Shown one piece after another: positions 1 to 9,274 of a stretch of 23,715 bases of DNA (position 1 is its first letter; the number at the start of each line of letters is the position of its first letter). The notes under the pieces are model-generated. The model saw nothing but the letters and a program-made list of their open reading frames with translations. It searched no databases and was not told where the DNA came from. Origin of the DNA: Oscillospiraceae bacterium. GTDB taxonomy: Bacteria > Bacillota > Clostridia > Oscillospirales > Ruminococcaceae. The stretch spans positions 1-23,715 of the forward strand of contig JAGAUG010000056.1 in the NCBI GenBank assembly GCA_017828935.1, given 5' to 3'. A program made the translations under genes and the position numbers.

Positions 1-3
1 ATT

Positions 4-1287
4 TTATTTAATATATTCAAACTCTAAATTAAAAATTTTAACTGTATCGCCGTCGTTTATTCCCATTTTTTGTAATTGACTTTCTATTCCGCTAGTCTTG
101 ATTACTTTTTGGAAATAATATAGTGACTCATTGTCTTCTAAATTAACTGACTTTAAAATATTAAATAACCAAGTTGCTTTAACGATATAAACAACTTCGT
201 CTTTTACGATTTCTTTTGTTATCTCAAATTCTTTATTATTTTTAACTTCTATCTCTTCTAAAATTTCTTCTTCTGGTTCATATTCTCTTATCGGCGGAAG
301 CTCACTTAATTTTTTAGAAACAAAATTTATTAATTCTTTAACGCCTTTATTAGAAACAGCGCTAATTTCAAAAATTTCATAACCAAGATTTTTTATATAA
401 TTTTTAAATCTATTAATATTAGACGACTCCGCTATATCACATTTGTTGGCTACGACAATTTGAGGTCTTTGAGATAAATCTTGATTAAATTTCTTAAGCT
501 CTAGATTTATTTTTTTAAAGTCTTCTATCGGGTCTCGACCTTCGAGACCAGAGACATCAACGACATGTAAAATTAAGCGACACCTGTCTATATGTCTAAG
601 AAACTCGTGTCCAAGCCCAACACCGTCACTCGCTCCTTCGATTAAGCCCGGAATATCAGCTATAACAAACGAAGATTCGTCGTATAATTTAACAACTCCT
701 AAAACAGGAACAAGTGTTGTAAAGTGATAATTTGCGATCTTTGGCTTAGCTTCGCTTACAACAGAAACAAAAGTCGACTTACCAACGTTCGGGAACCCAA
801 CTAAACCAACGTCAGCTAAAAGCTTTAGCTCTAGGGACAAATTTAGCTCTTGACCGTCTAAACCCGGCTTTGAAAACCTTGGAGCTTGTTTTTCTGGAGT
901 AGCGAAATGTCTATTTCCCCAACCTCCAGAACCTCCTTTAGCGATAACAAACTCATCTTTGTTTGTCATATCAACAATTACTTTTCCAGTTTCGGCGTTT
1001 TTAACTAAAGTTCCTCTTGGGACTTTTATTATTATATTTTCTCCGCTTTTTCCAAAACATCTTTTTTTTCCGCCAGGCCTTCCGTCTTGAGCAATAAATC
1101 TTTTTTTATATTTAAAATTAATCAAAGTCGATAGATTATTATCGACTTTTAATATAACATCTCCACCCTTGCCGCCGTCTCCGCCGTCAGGACCGCCAGA
1201 AGTTACACATCTTTCTCTGTGAAAACTTACTGCTCCATCGCCGCCTTTACCAGCTTTAACATATATATTCGCTATATCTATAAACAA
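4..1287 (-). CDS. obg: Obg/CgtA family ribosome-assembly GTPase
   Basis: Essential GTPase that binds the large ribosomal subunit and links its maturation to growth and stress. The 427-aa protein has the full three-domain layout. A glycine-rich Obg fold spans residues 1-158 (GKGGDG, GGPDGGDGGKGGD). The G domain has P-loop GFPNVGKST (164-172), switch II DIPGLIEG (211-218), NKCD (281-284) and SAVSNKG (309-315). An OCT domain covers about 355-425. Length is normal for the family. The start is TTG, supported by an AGGAG seven bases upstream and by the family's usual N-terminus. It lies 15 bp downstream of pnp on the same strand, so it is probably the last visible gene of the rpsO-pnp-obg transcript. 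The acidic linker between G and OCT domains (about 336-350) is unremarkable. Identity is certain. Confidence 0.97.
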   Translation of the reverse strand: MFIDIANIYVKAGKGGDGAVSFHRERCVTSGGPDGGDGGKGGDVILKVDNNLSTLINFKYKKRFIAQDGRPGGKKRCFGKSGENIIIKVPRGTLVKNAETGKVIVDMTNKDEFVIAKGGSGGWGNRHFATPEKQAPRFSKPGLDGQELNLSLELKLLADVGLVGFPNVGKSTFVSVVSEAKPKIANYHFTTLVPVLGVVKLYDESSFVIADIPGLIEGASDGVGLGHEFLRHIDRCRLILHVVDVSGLEGRDPIEDFKKINLELKKFNQDLSQRPQIVVANKCDIAESSNINRFKNYIKNLGYEIFEISAVSNKGVKELINFVSKKLSELPPIREYEPEEEILEEIEVKNNKEFEITKEIVKDEVVYIVKATWLFNILKSVNLEDNESLYYFQKVIKTSGIESQLQKMGINDGDTVKIFNLEFEYIK

Positions 1288-1302
1288 ATTTTTTCTCCTA
1301 AA

Positions 1303-3390
1303 TTAAGTATTTAATATTCTAGATAAATTTACGCGACCTTGAGGATCTATTTCTATAATTTTAACAAAAATTTCGTCTCCGACGTTTACAATATCTTCTG
1401 TTTTTTCAACTCGCTTGTTATCGAGTTTCGAAATATGAACAAGACCTTCTTTTCCCGGAGCGAACTCAACAAAAGCTCCAAACGTAGCTGTCTTTACGAC
1501 CTTGCCTTTATATGTCGCGCCAACGGCCGGCTCTTTTGTAAGCGCTTCTATAAATAAAAGCGCACTGTTTGTATTTTCGCTAGAAAATCCGTATATATAT
1601 ATTTGTCCGTCATCTTCAATATCGATCTTAACGTCGTTGTCAGCGCAAATTTTTTGAACCATCTTTCCTCCTGGTCCAATAACATCTCTAATTTTTTCAG
1701 TTTCTATCTTTGTTGTAACGACTTTTAGAGCATACTCAGAAATTTCTTTACTTGGCTCTTTTATCGCTTTGAGCATAATTTCGTCTAGAATATATAATCT
1801 CGCTTTTCTGGTTTTTTCAAGTGCTTCTTCGATTATATCGTAAGTTAACCCGTCAACTTTTATATCCATTTGGATCGCAGTAACACCAGTATGTGTCCCA
1901 GCGACTTTAAAATCCATATCACCAAAAAAATCTTCAACACCTTGGATATCTAACATCGTCATCCAACGGTCGCCATCAGTTATAAGACCACAAGAAATTC
2001 CAGCAACAGGCGCCACAATCGGAACACCAGCTTGCATTAGCGCAAGTGTAGAACCACAAATCGAAGCTTGAGATGTCGAACCGTTTGAAGATAAAACTTC
2101 AGAAACAACTCTAATCGTATACGGAAATTTCTCAACAGGAGGAATAACTGGTTCTAGAGCTCTCTCAGCTAAAGCTCCGTGGCCAATTTCCCTTCGTCCT
2201 GGCCCCCTACTCGGTTTTGTCTCTCCAACAGAATAAGATGGAAAATTATAATGATGTATATATCTTTTAGACTCTTCACCGTCGATTCCGTCCAAAGTTT
2301 GAGCGTCTCTCATAACTCCAAGAGTAGCTACAGATAAAACCTGTGTTTGCCCTCTTGTAAACATCCCTGAACCGTGAACTCTAGGAATCAAATTTACTTC
2401 AGCGCTAAGAGGCCTCATCTCGTCCATTGCACGCCCGTCAACACGTTTATTTTCGTTTATTAGCCAAGATCTTACGATTTCTTTTTGGATCTTATAAATA
2501 CATTCGTCTATTAGACTTTCTTGCTCCGGAAAAATTTCATCGAATTTTTCGTGAATCCTATCTATTATTGGAGCCAGTCTCTCTTCTCTAATATTTTTAT
2601 CATTTGTATCTAGCGCAAATTTCAAATCTTCTTTTGAAAACTCTCTAATTTGATTTATCATCTCTTCACTAATTTCGATTTTAGCGATTTCAAATTTAGG
2701 CTTTCCAACTTGAGATTTTATATCTAATATAAAATCAACTATTTTTTTAATTTCTTCGTGAGCAATCTTGATTCCTTCGATTATTGTTGACTCAGGAACT
2801 TGATTTGCGTTAGCTTCTATCATCACGATTTTTTTCTCAGAAGCCGAAACAGTCACTCTCATCTTTGATTTTAAAGACTCTTGTTCCGACGGATTTATTA
2901 TTATTTTATTGTCTACTAACCCAACGTTTACAGCAGCAATTGGACCTTCCCAAGGGATATCCGAAATCGACAAAGCAATAGAAGCTCCGATCATTCCAGC
3001 AATTTCAGGAGAGTAATCAAGATCAACAGACATTACTGTCATCGTAACAGTAACGTCGTTTCGCATATCTTTATTAAATAAAGGCCTTATCGATCTATCT
3101 ACTAGTCTCGAAGCTAAAATTGCGTTCTCTGTTGGCCTACCTTCTCTTTTTAAAAACGAGCCCGGAATCTTTCCTACAGCGTATAGTCTTTCTTCAAAAT
3201 CAACAGACAACGGCATAAAATCGACGCCTTCTCTAGGTTTCTTTGACGCTACTGCGTTAACTAAAACCGTTGTGTTTCCGTATTTTACTAAACATGAACC
3301 GTTAGCTAGTCCACACATCTTTCCAATTTGGACAAATAATTTTTTATTAGCAAAATCTATTTCAAATTCTTTAACTTTATTGTCAGACAT
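1303..3390 (-). CDS. pnp: Polyribonucleotide nucleotidyltransferase (PNPase)
   Basis: Phosphorolytic 3'-5' exoribonuclease of mRNA decay, active as a trimer in the cytoplasm. The 695-aa protein shows two RNase PH-like domains; the second carries the FFGDMDFK active-site segment. They are followed by a KH domain with the GPGGK loop and a C-terminal S1 domain (GAFVEFAPGKEGLVHIS). All domains of a normal ~700-aa PNPase are present. An in-frame TTG lies directly before the chosen ATG, but the AGAAGG site is only 3 bases from that TTG and 6 bases from the ATG, so ATG at 3390 is preferred. The order rpsO-pnp is conserved in many bacteria. The intergenic hairpin upstream could attenuate or process the message. 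In E. coli PNPase represses itself through its leader; I cannot tell whether that holds here. Confidence 0.97.
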   Translation of the reverse strand: MSDNKVKEFEIDFANKKLFVQIGKMCGLANGSCLVKYGNTTVLVNAVASKKPREGVDFMPLSVDFEERLYAVGKIPGSFLKREGRPTENAILASRLVDRSIRPLFNKDMRNDVTVTMTVMSVDLDYSPEIAGMIGASIALSISDIPWEGPIAAVNVGLVDNKIIINPSEQESLKSKMRVTVSASEKKIVMIEANANQVPESTIIEGIKIAHEEIKKIVDFILDIKSQVGKPKFEIAKIEISEEMINQIREFSKEDLKFALDTNDKNIREERLAPIIDRIHEKFDEIFPEQESLIDECIYKIQKEIVRSWLINENKRVDGRAMDEMRPLSAEVNLIPRVHGSGMFTRGQTQVLSVATLGVMRDAQTLDGIDGEESKRYIHHYNFPSYSVGETKPSRGPGRREIGHGALAERALEPVIPPVEKFPYTIRVVSEVLSSNGSTSQASICGSTLALMQAGVPIVAPVAGISCGLITDGDRWMTMLDIQGVEDFFGDMDFKVAGTHTGVTAIQMDIKVDGLTYDIIEEALEKTRKARLYILDEIMLKAIKEPSKEISEYALKVVTTKIETEKIRDVIGPGGKMVQKICADNDVKIDIEDDGQIYIYGFSSENTNSALLFIEALTKEPAVGATYKGKVVKTATFGAFVEFAPGKEGLVHISKLDNKRVEKTEDIVNVGDEIFVKIIEIDPQGRVNLSRILNT

Positions 3391-3438
3391 CAAAAACCTT
3401 CTTTCTAGTTTCTAGTTTTTATTTTTCTAAAAATATTT

Positions 3439-3493
3439 AAAAAATTTGAGTTACAAAACAAATGCTCAAAAAACATTTATTACGTAACTCAAA
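3439..3493 (-). terminator. Terminator-like hairpin between rpsO and pnp
   Basis: A 10-bp perfect inverted repeat (arms 3445-3454 and 3484-3493, TTTGAGTTAC/GTAACTCAAA) encloses a 29-nt loop with a second 5-bp stem (AAATG/CATTT). On the minus strand the stem is followed by six U residues and then more AU-rich sequence, as in a rho-independent terminator. It would partly end transcription after rpsO and let some polymerases reach pnp. The stem is AT-rich and the loop large, so termination is probably incomplete. Confidence 0.55.
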
Positions 3494-3536
3494 CAAAATT
3501 TTTATTATATATTAAATTTTTCGATCACTTTGTAAG

Positions 3537-3803
3537 TTACTTACGCAAGCCAAGTTTTGAAACAATATCACGATATCTGTTAATATCTTTTTTCATCAAA
3601 TAATTTAATAAATTACGTCTGTGACCAACCATCTTAAATAAACCCCTTCTACTGTGGTGATCTTTTTTGTGTTGTTTAAGATGTTCAGTTAACTGATTGA
3701 TCCTGTTAGTTAAAATCGCGATTTGAACTTCAGGAGAACCAGTATCTTTTTCACTTCTTTTGTTTTGCTCAATAATTTGAGTCTTTAACTCTTTTGTTAA
3801 CAT
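3537..3803 (-). CDS. rpsO: 30S ribosomal protein S15
   Basis: Primary 16S rRNA-binding protein that organises the central domain of the small subunit. The 88 aa are full length for S15, with the conserved DTGSPEVQIA, KDHHSRRGLF and GHRRNLLNYL segments that contact the rRNA three-way junction. ATG is preceded by GGAAGG about 10 bases upstream. It is the first gene of the rpsO-pnp-obg group and has its own promoter and a long leader. S15 commonly represses its own translation by binding its leader, so autoregulation is likely here. Confidence 0.98.
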   Translation of the reverse strand: MLTKELKTQIIEQNKRSEKDTGSPEVQIAILTNRINQLTEHLKQHKKDHHSRRGLFKMVGHRRNLLNYLMKKDINRYRDIVSKLGLRK

Positions 3804-3940
3804 AAAAACTTTACCTTCCTTAAAAAATTAAAATTAAAACTAATATAAAATATTCAGTTAATTATAGATCGCGGTAACACTTAATATATAATTATATATT
3901 TCTTACGGAAGGGTCCACCAGCAAACCATAATATAACTAC
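3804..3940 (-). promoter_or_regulatory. rpsO 5' leader, candidate S15-binding RNA
   Basis: About 137 nt separate the predicted transcription start from the rpsO ATG. The leader contains a GC-richer stretch (3857-3925) in otherwise AT-rich DNA and an 18-nt perfect palindrome (AATATATAATTATATATT). Ribosomal S15 leaders in several phyla form a structure that S15 binds to shut off its own translation. Length and position fit that role, but I have not matched a known leader class. Confidence 0.4.
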
Positions 3941-3946
3941 AATCTT

Positions 3947-3975
3947 ATGTTATCATATAAATCTTATTTTGTCAA
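3947..3975 (-). promoter_or_regulatory. Promoter of rpsO-pnp-obg
   Basis: On the minus strand TTGACA (3975-3970, perfect -35) is followed after exactly 17 bases by TAACAT (3952-3947, 4 of 6 matches to the -10). It lies only 21 bp past the stop codon of the LRR gene, so the housekeeping operon starts independently of it. Confidence 0.65.
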
Positions 3976-3996
3976 GAAAATATAAAAATAAATTTT

Positions 3997-6147
3997 TTAT
4001 AAAAAAATTATTTTTTGACACAATCTTTGGCCATTTTTGTAACCAATTGTAAATTTAACACTTGGCTGTAAATCAGAAGCGAAAACAGTTTTGTCTATAA
4101 ATTTTATATTCTTAGGAATAACTATATTATCTAACTCCGGACATTCACCAAACGTTTGAAACAATAACTTATCTAAGCCGCTTCCTATCTTGATATTTTT
4201 TAAATTACAACATCCCAAAAATGCTTCTTGTCCTAAATAAACAACACTATCTGGAATCTCAAAATATTTAAATACACAATCTTGAAACGCGTTTTCTTCT
4301 ATTGTTTCAATACCTTCGGACATCTTTACGCTATTTAAACATTCACAAGCAAAAAACGCAAAACTCCCTATTTTTTTTACGCTGCTAGGAATACTTAAAC
4401 TAGTTATTTTATTACAAGTAGAAAAAGCTTCTTCGCCTATCTCGACAACATCGTATTCTATACCATCTATTATCACTTTTTCTGGCACAACAATATTTTT
4501 AGAAACCGTTTTTTCATCATAGCCAATAATAACAGCGCCATCTGACGTAGTATTATATTTTAATCCATCTATTATTTTTCTATAAAACCTACTAGTAAAA
4601 CTACTGGAAATATAATTAATATCTTTAGATTCGTCTTTTATAATAGCGCCATCAACAAGATTTTCAATTCCTACTTCTGAATCCCAATAATACCATTCTT
4701 TTTTTGTTTTATCTGTCGTAGTAATCGGAAGAACTATTTTATCTAAACCGCAGTTCCAAAAAACTTCGCTGCCAACTGTTCTTAAACTATTAGGTAAAAC
4801 TATATTTTTTAATTTTACACAATTTTTAAAAACATTGTCGCCTAGATCTTCAATACCATCGCCAATATTTACTTGAATCAAATTTTCACATTCACTAAGT
4901 AAACATGGGGCGATTTTTTTAACTGTATAATCTATTTTATTAATATTTATAATTCCAGATATATTTAAATTACCTGTAATTTTCGATTTATCAACAACAT
5001 CAACAATATCTGCAGTTTTTTGTGTATGATTTAATTCATATACAAAATTATCGCGTATGTATCCATAACTCATTATATCAACAACTTTATATTTTACACC
5101 ATAAATATTTACTTCATCGCATTTACTTATCTCATTGTTGCCAACAATACATGTTTCTTCTTCTGCATCTTCTATATCTTCAATTATATCAACAGTCCTT
5201 TTTTTGTGATTTAATCTATATATTAAATTCTTATATTTTTTATTTTTTTGCAACTTATAGTCTTCAATGTATGTATCTACAAAATTAAAAATTACATTCT
5301 TTCTAAAATAACCACCAATTCCATCAGCAAATAAAGCACATGATAACTCTACTTCTCTTAAATTAGGACATTTCAAAAAATTATCACTACCTAACTTTTC
5401 TAAATTAGGTAATTTTATAACTTCTAATTTTTGACAGTTCAAAAAAGCACCATTATCAATTTTCTTTACATTAGGTAAAATTATTTTTTCTAAATTTACA
5501 CACCTAAAAAATGCGGTTGCCGACACATCCGTAACATCGTATTCGATATTATCGTGTTTTACTCTTGAAATATTAATTTCTTTTAAGCTTTTGTTAACGT
5601 CTTTATCTATTTTATAGTGTTTCGTATCTATTCCTATAAGAATTGCTTTCTTATAAATTCTAAATAATTCGTCAGGTCCGCTTCTCTCGTTTACTATCTT
5701 AAACCTAAAACCACCGCCTATATAAAAACCCAACGCCGTCTTGGTTACAGTTATCGTTTCCTCATCATCGTCTCCTAAATTATATAACTCATCTATCTCT
5801 TTTTCTTTTGCCTCTTCTTCCATTTTTGTATCTTGATTTTGATCTAATAAAGCCCTCTTGGTTTGATACTGATCTTCTTCATCACCTTCACAAAACATTT
5901 TTTTTCGCTTTCTTTCCGAATTTTCTAAATTTTCTAAGTATTCTAAATCTTTTTCTTGATCATTTTTTTGAATATTCGCTGTTCTTTCTTCTGTTTTTTT
6001 TATAAAATTTCGAAAACCAATATAATCAGCTGTCAAATTTTGATTTTTTCCTGCACTGGCAAAAGCAAACATAGACAAACTAGATACTAACATGCTTCCA
6101 AATAAAGCAACTGGAACAATTTTTTCGACTTTTTTTTGACATTTCAT
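3997..6147 (-). CDS. Secreted BspA-like leucine-rich-repeat protein (LRR protein 1)
   Basis: Predicted exported protein of 716 aa. Residues 1-32 form a signal peptide: lysines, a hydrophobic core, then cleavage near AFASA|G. Residues 50-130 are rich in E, D and K and probably extended. LRR_5/BspA-type repeats occur in three blocks, about 205-268, 410-473 and 565-692, with the recurring pattern xxIxxxAFxxCxxLxxIxIPxxVxxIG. Each block follows a ~45-residue module (Y-x-L-N...K-T-A-x-I...I-x-G-x-x-Y-x-V-x-x-I); a fourth module copy at about 306-360 lacks its repeats. No LPXTG, C-terminal membrane helix or lipobox is visible, so it may be released or loosely wall-bound. BspA-like proteins often mediate binding to host or other cells; ligand unknown. 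The longest frame begins at a TTG touching the AAGGGG site, so the ATG at 6147, 12 bases downstream, was chosen. It belongs to one family with the genes at 15209 and 17083. Confidence 0.85.
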   Translation of the reverse strand: MKCQKKVEKIVPVALFGSMLVSSLSMFAFASAGKNQNLTADYIGFRNFIKKTEERTANIQKNDQEKDLEYLENLENSERKRKKMFCEGDEEDQYQTKRALLDQNQDTKMEEEAKEKEIDELYNLGDDDEETITVTKTALGFYIGGGFRFKIVNERSGPDELFRIYKKAILIGIDTKHYKIDKDVNKSLKEINISRVKHDNIEYDVTDVSATAFFRCVNLEKIILPNVKKIDNGAFLNCQKLEVIKLPNLEKLGSDNFLKCPNLREVELSCALFADGIGGYFRKNVIFNFVDTYIEDYKLQKNKKYKNLIYRLNHKKRTVDIIEDIEDAEEETCIVGNNEISKCDEVNIYGVKYKVVDIMSYGYIRDNFVYELNHTQKTADIVDVVDKSKITGNLNISGIININKIDYTVKKIAPCLLSECENLIQVNIGDGIEDLGDNVFKNCVKLKNIVLPNSLRTVGSEVFWNCGLDKIVLPITTTDKTKKEWYYWDSEVGIENLVDGAIIKDESKDINYISSSFTSRFYRKIIDGLKYNTTSDGAVIIGYDEKTVSKNIVVPEKVIIDGIEYDVVEIGEEAFSTCNKITSLSIPSSVKKIGSFAFFACECLNSVKMSEGIETIEENAFQDCVFKYFEIPDSVVYLGQEAFLGCCNLKNIKIGSGLDKLLFQTFGECPELDNIVIPKNIKFIDKTVFASDLQPSVKFTIGYKNGQRLCQKIIFL

Positions 6148-6273
6148 AAGAATTAGCAACCCCTTAATTCAACATAATTATTAATAAAACAAAAAATTAT
6201 TTTTGATCCTTTTTTGACCCCCAATGAAAAACAAGAAAATATTTTTTTGTAATTATAAACATATTTCTTAATT

Positions 6274-6302
6274 ATTATAATTATATTGCGAAAACTTGTC
6301 AA
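6274..6302 (-). promoter_or_regulatory. Consensus promoter of LRR protein 1
   Basis: Minus-strand TTGACA (6302-6297) and TATAAT (6279-6274) are both perfect and 17 bases apart. Transcription would begin near 6267, giving a leader of about 120 nt before the ATG at 6147. A fully consensus promoter predicts strong constitutive expression of this surface protein. Confidence 0.8.
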
Positions 6303-6377
6303 GCATTTTTGCCTAAGAACATATAATACATAAAAAAATATTTATTTATATATTTAAATATATTTTTTATAAAAAAC

Positions 6378-6407
6378 TTGTAATCAGTAGTTGTTTTATG
6401 ATATAAT
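6378..6407 (+). promoter_or_regulatory. adhE promoter with extended -10
   Basis: TTGTAA (6378-6383) and a perfect TATAAT (6402-6407) are 18 bases apart. The -10 is preceded by TGA (6399-6401), an extended -10 (TGnTATAAT) that can offset the weak -35. The predicted start near 6414 leaves a 130-nt leader before adhE. It may also drive the hydrogenase genes downstream. Confidence 0.65.
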
Positions 6408-6545
6408 ATTATTAGGTCATAAATATTTATCTTAAAAATATTTTATATAATAATGACACAGTAATAGATAATTTATTTAATTAATTAATTTTCTTGTGAA
6501 TCAATAATAATAAAAAAATACAATTAATTTTAGGAGGATTTATTA

Positions 6546-9161
6546 ATGAAATCAGAAAATTATGAAATTATAGACACTGTTGAAAAACTTCAAGAAAAAA
6601 TCTTGAGTGTTAAAAAAGCTCAAGAAATATTTTCGACTTTTACTCAAGAAAAGGTCGACAAAATATTTTTGGCAGCGGCTATGGCGGCCAATAAAGCTAG
6701 AATCCCGCTGGCCAAGCTCGCTGTTGAAGAGACCGGAATGGGAATCGTTGAAGACAAAGTAATTAAAAATCACTTCGCTTCTGAGTATATTTATAATACT
6801 TATCGAAATACAAAAACTTGCGGCGTAATCGAAGAAGATGAGTCTTTTGGAATTAAAAAAATTGCTGAGCCAATCGGTGTTGTAGCGGCTGTAATTCCAA
6901 CTACTAACCCGACTTCGACTGCAATTTTTAAAACTCTTATTTCTTTAAAGACAAGAAACGGAATAATAATAAGCCCTCATCCAAGAGCTAAGAATAGTAC
7001 AATCGAGGCAGCTAAATTAGTTCTTGAAGCTGCAGTTAAAGCTGGCGCTCCCGAAGGAATAATCGGTTGGATAGATGTTCCAAGTCTTGAGATGACAAAT
7101 ACCTTGATGAAAGAAGCTGATATAATTTTAGCTACTGGCGGACCAGGAATGGTTAAAGCTGCTTACTCAAGCGGAAAGCCAGCTCTCGGAGTTGGCGCCG
7201 GTAACACTCCAGCTATTATAGACGATTCAGCTGATATAACTTTAGCTGTTAACTCGATTATTCACTCAAAGACTTTCGACAACGGAATGATTTGCGCTTC
7301 TGAGCAGTCTGTTATAGTTTTAGATAAAATTTATTCTAAAGTAAAAAAAGAATTCTCAGATAGAGGTTGTTATTTTTTAAACGAGTCTGAAACAGAAAAA
7401 GTTAGAAAAACTATAATTATAAACGGTGCTCTAAACGCTAAAATCGTTGGACAAAGCGCTTATAAAATTGCTCAATTAGCTAATGTTAACGTTCCTGAGT
7501 CAACCAAAATATTAATCGGCGAAGTACAAAGCGTTGATATCTCTGAAGAGTTCGCTCACGAGAAATTATCACCTGTTCTTGCGATGTACAAAGCTGCAGA
7601 TTTCGACGAAGCTATCCAAAAAGCTGTTCAACTTGTTGCTGATGGCGGATACGGCCACACTTCTTCGATTTATATTAATCCGTCAACACAGATAGATAAA
7701 TTAAAAAAATTCGAAAACAGTATGAAAACTTGCCGTGTATTAATAAATACTCCGTCGTCTCAAGGCGGAATTGGAGATCTTTATAATTTTAAATTAACGC
7801 CGTCGCTAACGCTCGGTTGCGGATCTTGGGGCGGAAACTCTGTCTCTGAAAACGTTGGTGTTAAACATCTTATTAATATAAAAACTGTCGCCGAAAGGAG
7901 AGAAAATATGCTTTGGTTTAGAGCTCCAGAAAAAATTTATATAAAAAAAGGTTGTCTTCCAGTTGCTCTTGACGAACTAAAAAATATTTTAAACAAAAAA
8001 AGAGTATTTCTAGTTACTGATAAATTTTTATATCAAAACGGATTTACAAAACAAATTACTGATAAATTAGACGAGATGGGTATCGCTCACTCAACTTTCT
8101 TTAATGTTTCTCCAGATCCAACTCTTGCTTGCGCAAAAGAAGGAGCCGCTCAAATGACGTCGTTCGCTCCAGATTGTATTATAGCTTTTGGTGGAGGCTC
8201 CGCAATGGACGCTGCTAAAATAATGTGGGTTATGTATGAACACCCTGAGGCTGATTTTATGGATATGGCGATGAGATTTTGTGATATTAGAAAACGTGTT
8301 TATACTTTTCCTAAGATGGGCGAAAAAACATATTTTATTGCTGTTCCGACTTCCGCTGGAACCGGTTCTGAAGTTACTCCTTTCGCTGTTATTACGGACG
8401 AAAAGACAGGAATTAAATATCCATTGGCTGACTATGAATTGATGCCTGATATGGCTATTATCGATACTGATTTACACATGAGCGCTCCAAAAGGTTTAAC
8501 AGCCGCTTCAGGAATAGACGCTATTACTCACGCTCTAGAAGCCTACGCTTCGATGTTGGCGACTGATTATACAGACGGTCTTGCTCTTCGGGCTCTTAAG
8601 ATGATCTTTGAAAACTTACCAGCAGCTTACGATAACGGACTTGTAGATATAAAAGCTAGAGAAAAAATGGCTAACGCTGCGACAATGGCTGGGATGGCCT
8701 TTGCGAATGCGTTCTTAGGAGTTTGCCACTCGATGGCTCACAAGCTCGGCGCTTTTTATCATCTTCCTCACGGAGTTGCTAACGCTTTGATGATAAACGA
8801 AGTTTTAAGATTTAACGCTAGCGCAACGCCATCAAAAATGGGAACCTTCCCTCAGTATTCTCACCCTCATACTCTTGAAAGATACGCAGAAGTTGCAGAT
8901 TACTTAGGAATCAAAGGCAAGAACGACACAGAAAAATTAGAAAATCTAATTAAAGAATTAGATAAACTAAAAGAATATGTCGGAATTAAAAAAACTATTA
9001 AAGACTACGATATAGACGAAAAAGAATTTTTAGATAAACTTGACGAGATGACCGAGCAAGCTTTTGATGATCAATGTACAGGTGCAAATCCAAGATATCC
9101 GTTGATGAGCGAAATTAAACAAATGTATTTAAACGCTTATTACGGAAATTCAAATAAATAA
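6546..9161 (+). CDS. adhE: Bifunctional acetaldehyde-CoA / alcohol dehydrogenase
   Basis: Reduces acetyl-CoA to acetaldehyde and then to ethanol using two NADH, the main ethanol-forming enzyme of many anaerobes; it usually assembles into cytoplasmic filaments called spirosomes. The 871 aa are full length. The aldehyde dehydrogenase half (about 1-440) carries the catalytic Cys250 in NGMICASEQ. The linker RRENMLWFRAPEKIY (451-465) is typical. The iron-dependent alcohol dehydrogenase half (about 465-865) has GGGSAMDAAK, GTGSEVTPFAVITD and the iron ligands Asp658, His662, His728 (CHSMAHKLG) and His742 (LPHG). The ATG follows a perfect AGGAGG by 8 bases, predicting efficient translation. It opens the plus-strand fermentation cluster, and no terminator is visible before the next gene. 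Both active sites look intact. Confidence 0.98.
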   Translation: MKSENYEIIDTVEKLQEKILSVKKAQEIFSTFTQEKVDKIFLAAAMAANKARIPLAKLAVEETGMGIVEDKVIKNHFASEYIYNTYRNTKTCGVIEEDESFGIKKIAEPIGVVAAVIPTTNPTSTAIFKTLISLKTRNGIIISPHPRAKNSTIEAAKLVLEAAVKAGAPEGIIGWIDVPSLEMTNTLMKEADIILATGGPGMVKAAYSSGKPALGVGAGNTPAIIDDSADITLAVNSIIHSKTFDNGMICASEQSVIVLDKIYSKVKKEFSDRGCYFLNESETEKVRKTIIINGALNAKIVGQSAYKIAQLANVNVPESTKILIGEVQSVDISEEFAHEKLSPVLAMYKAADFDEAIQKAVQLVADGGYGHTSSIYINPSTQIDKLKKFENSMKTCRVLINTPSSQGGIGDLYNFKLTPSLTLGCGSWGGNSVSENVGVKHLINIKTVAERRENMLWFRAPEKIYIKKGCLPVALDELKNILNKKRVFLVTDKFLYQNGFTKQITDKLDEMGIAHSTFFNVSPDPTLACAKEGAAQMTSFAPDCIIAFGGGSAMDAAKIMWVMYEHPEADFMDMAMRFCDIRKRVYTFPKMGEKTYFIAVPTSAGTGSEVTPFAVITDEKTGIKYPLADYELMPDMAIIDTDLHMSAPKGLTAASGIDAITHALEAYASMLATDYTDGLALRALKMIFENLPAAYDNGLVDIKAREKMANAATMAGMAFANAFLGVCHSMAHKLGAFYHLPHGVANALMINEVLRFNASATPSKMGTFPQYSHPHTLERYAEVADYLGIKGKNDTEKLENLIKELDKLKEYVGIKKTIKDYDIDEKEFLDKLDEMTEQAFDDQCTGANPRYPLMSEIKQMYLNAYYGNSNK

Positions 9162-9274
9162 TTAATAATTAATTAAAACAAAATATATATTTTTATTATA
9201 GCTCTTAATTTAAATATTAAAATAATATTAAAAAATAATTATAATAATTATTAAATTCAGGAGGAATCTTAACT

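Larger units (their letters stand above)
6148..6545. other. Divergent intergenic region between LRR gene 1 and adhE
   Basis: 398 bp without a gene. The left half holds the minus-strand LRR promoter and leader; the right half holds the plus-strand adhE promoter and leader. An imperfect inverted repeat AAATATTT...AAATATTT lies just after the adhE start site (about 6421-6442) and might be an operator or simply AT-rich sequence. I see no complete Rex-type operator, terminator or small ORF. Confidence 0.5.

Noticed and set aside
3391..3393. TTG upstream of pnp ATG as the start codon
   Set aside because: It would leave only 3 bases to the ribosome binding site; the next codon, ATG, has 6.
6494..6510. 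TTGTGAA before adhE as a Rex operator
   Set aside because: Only the left half-site is present; the right half of the expected palindrome is missing.
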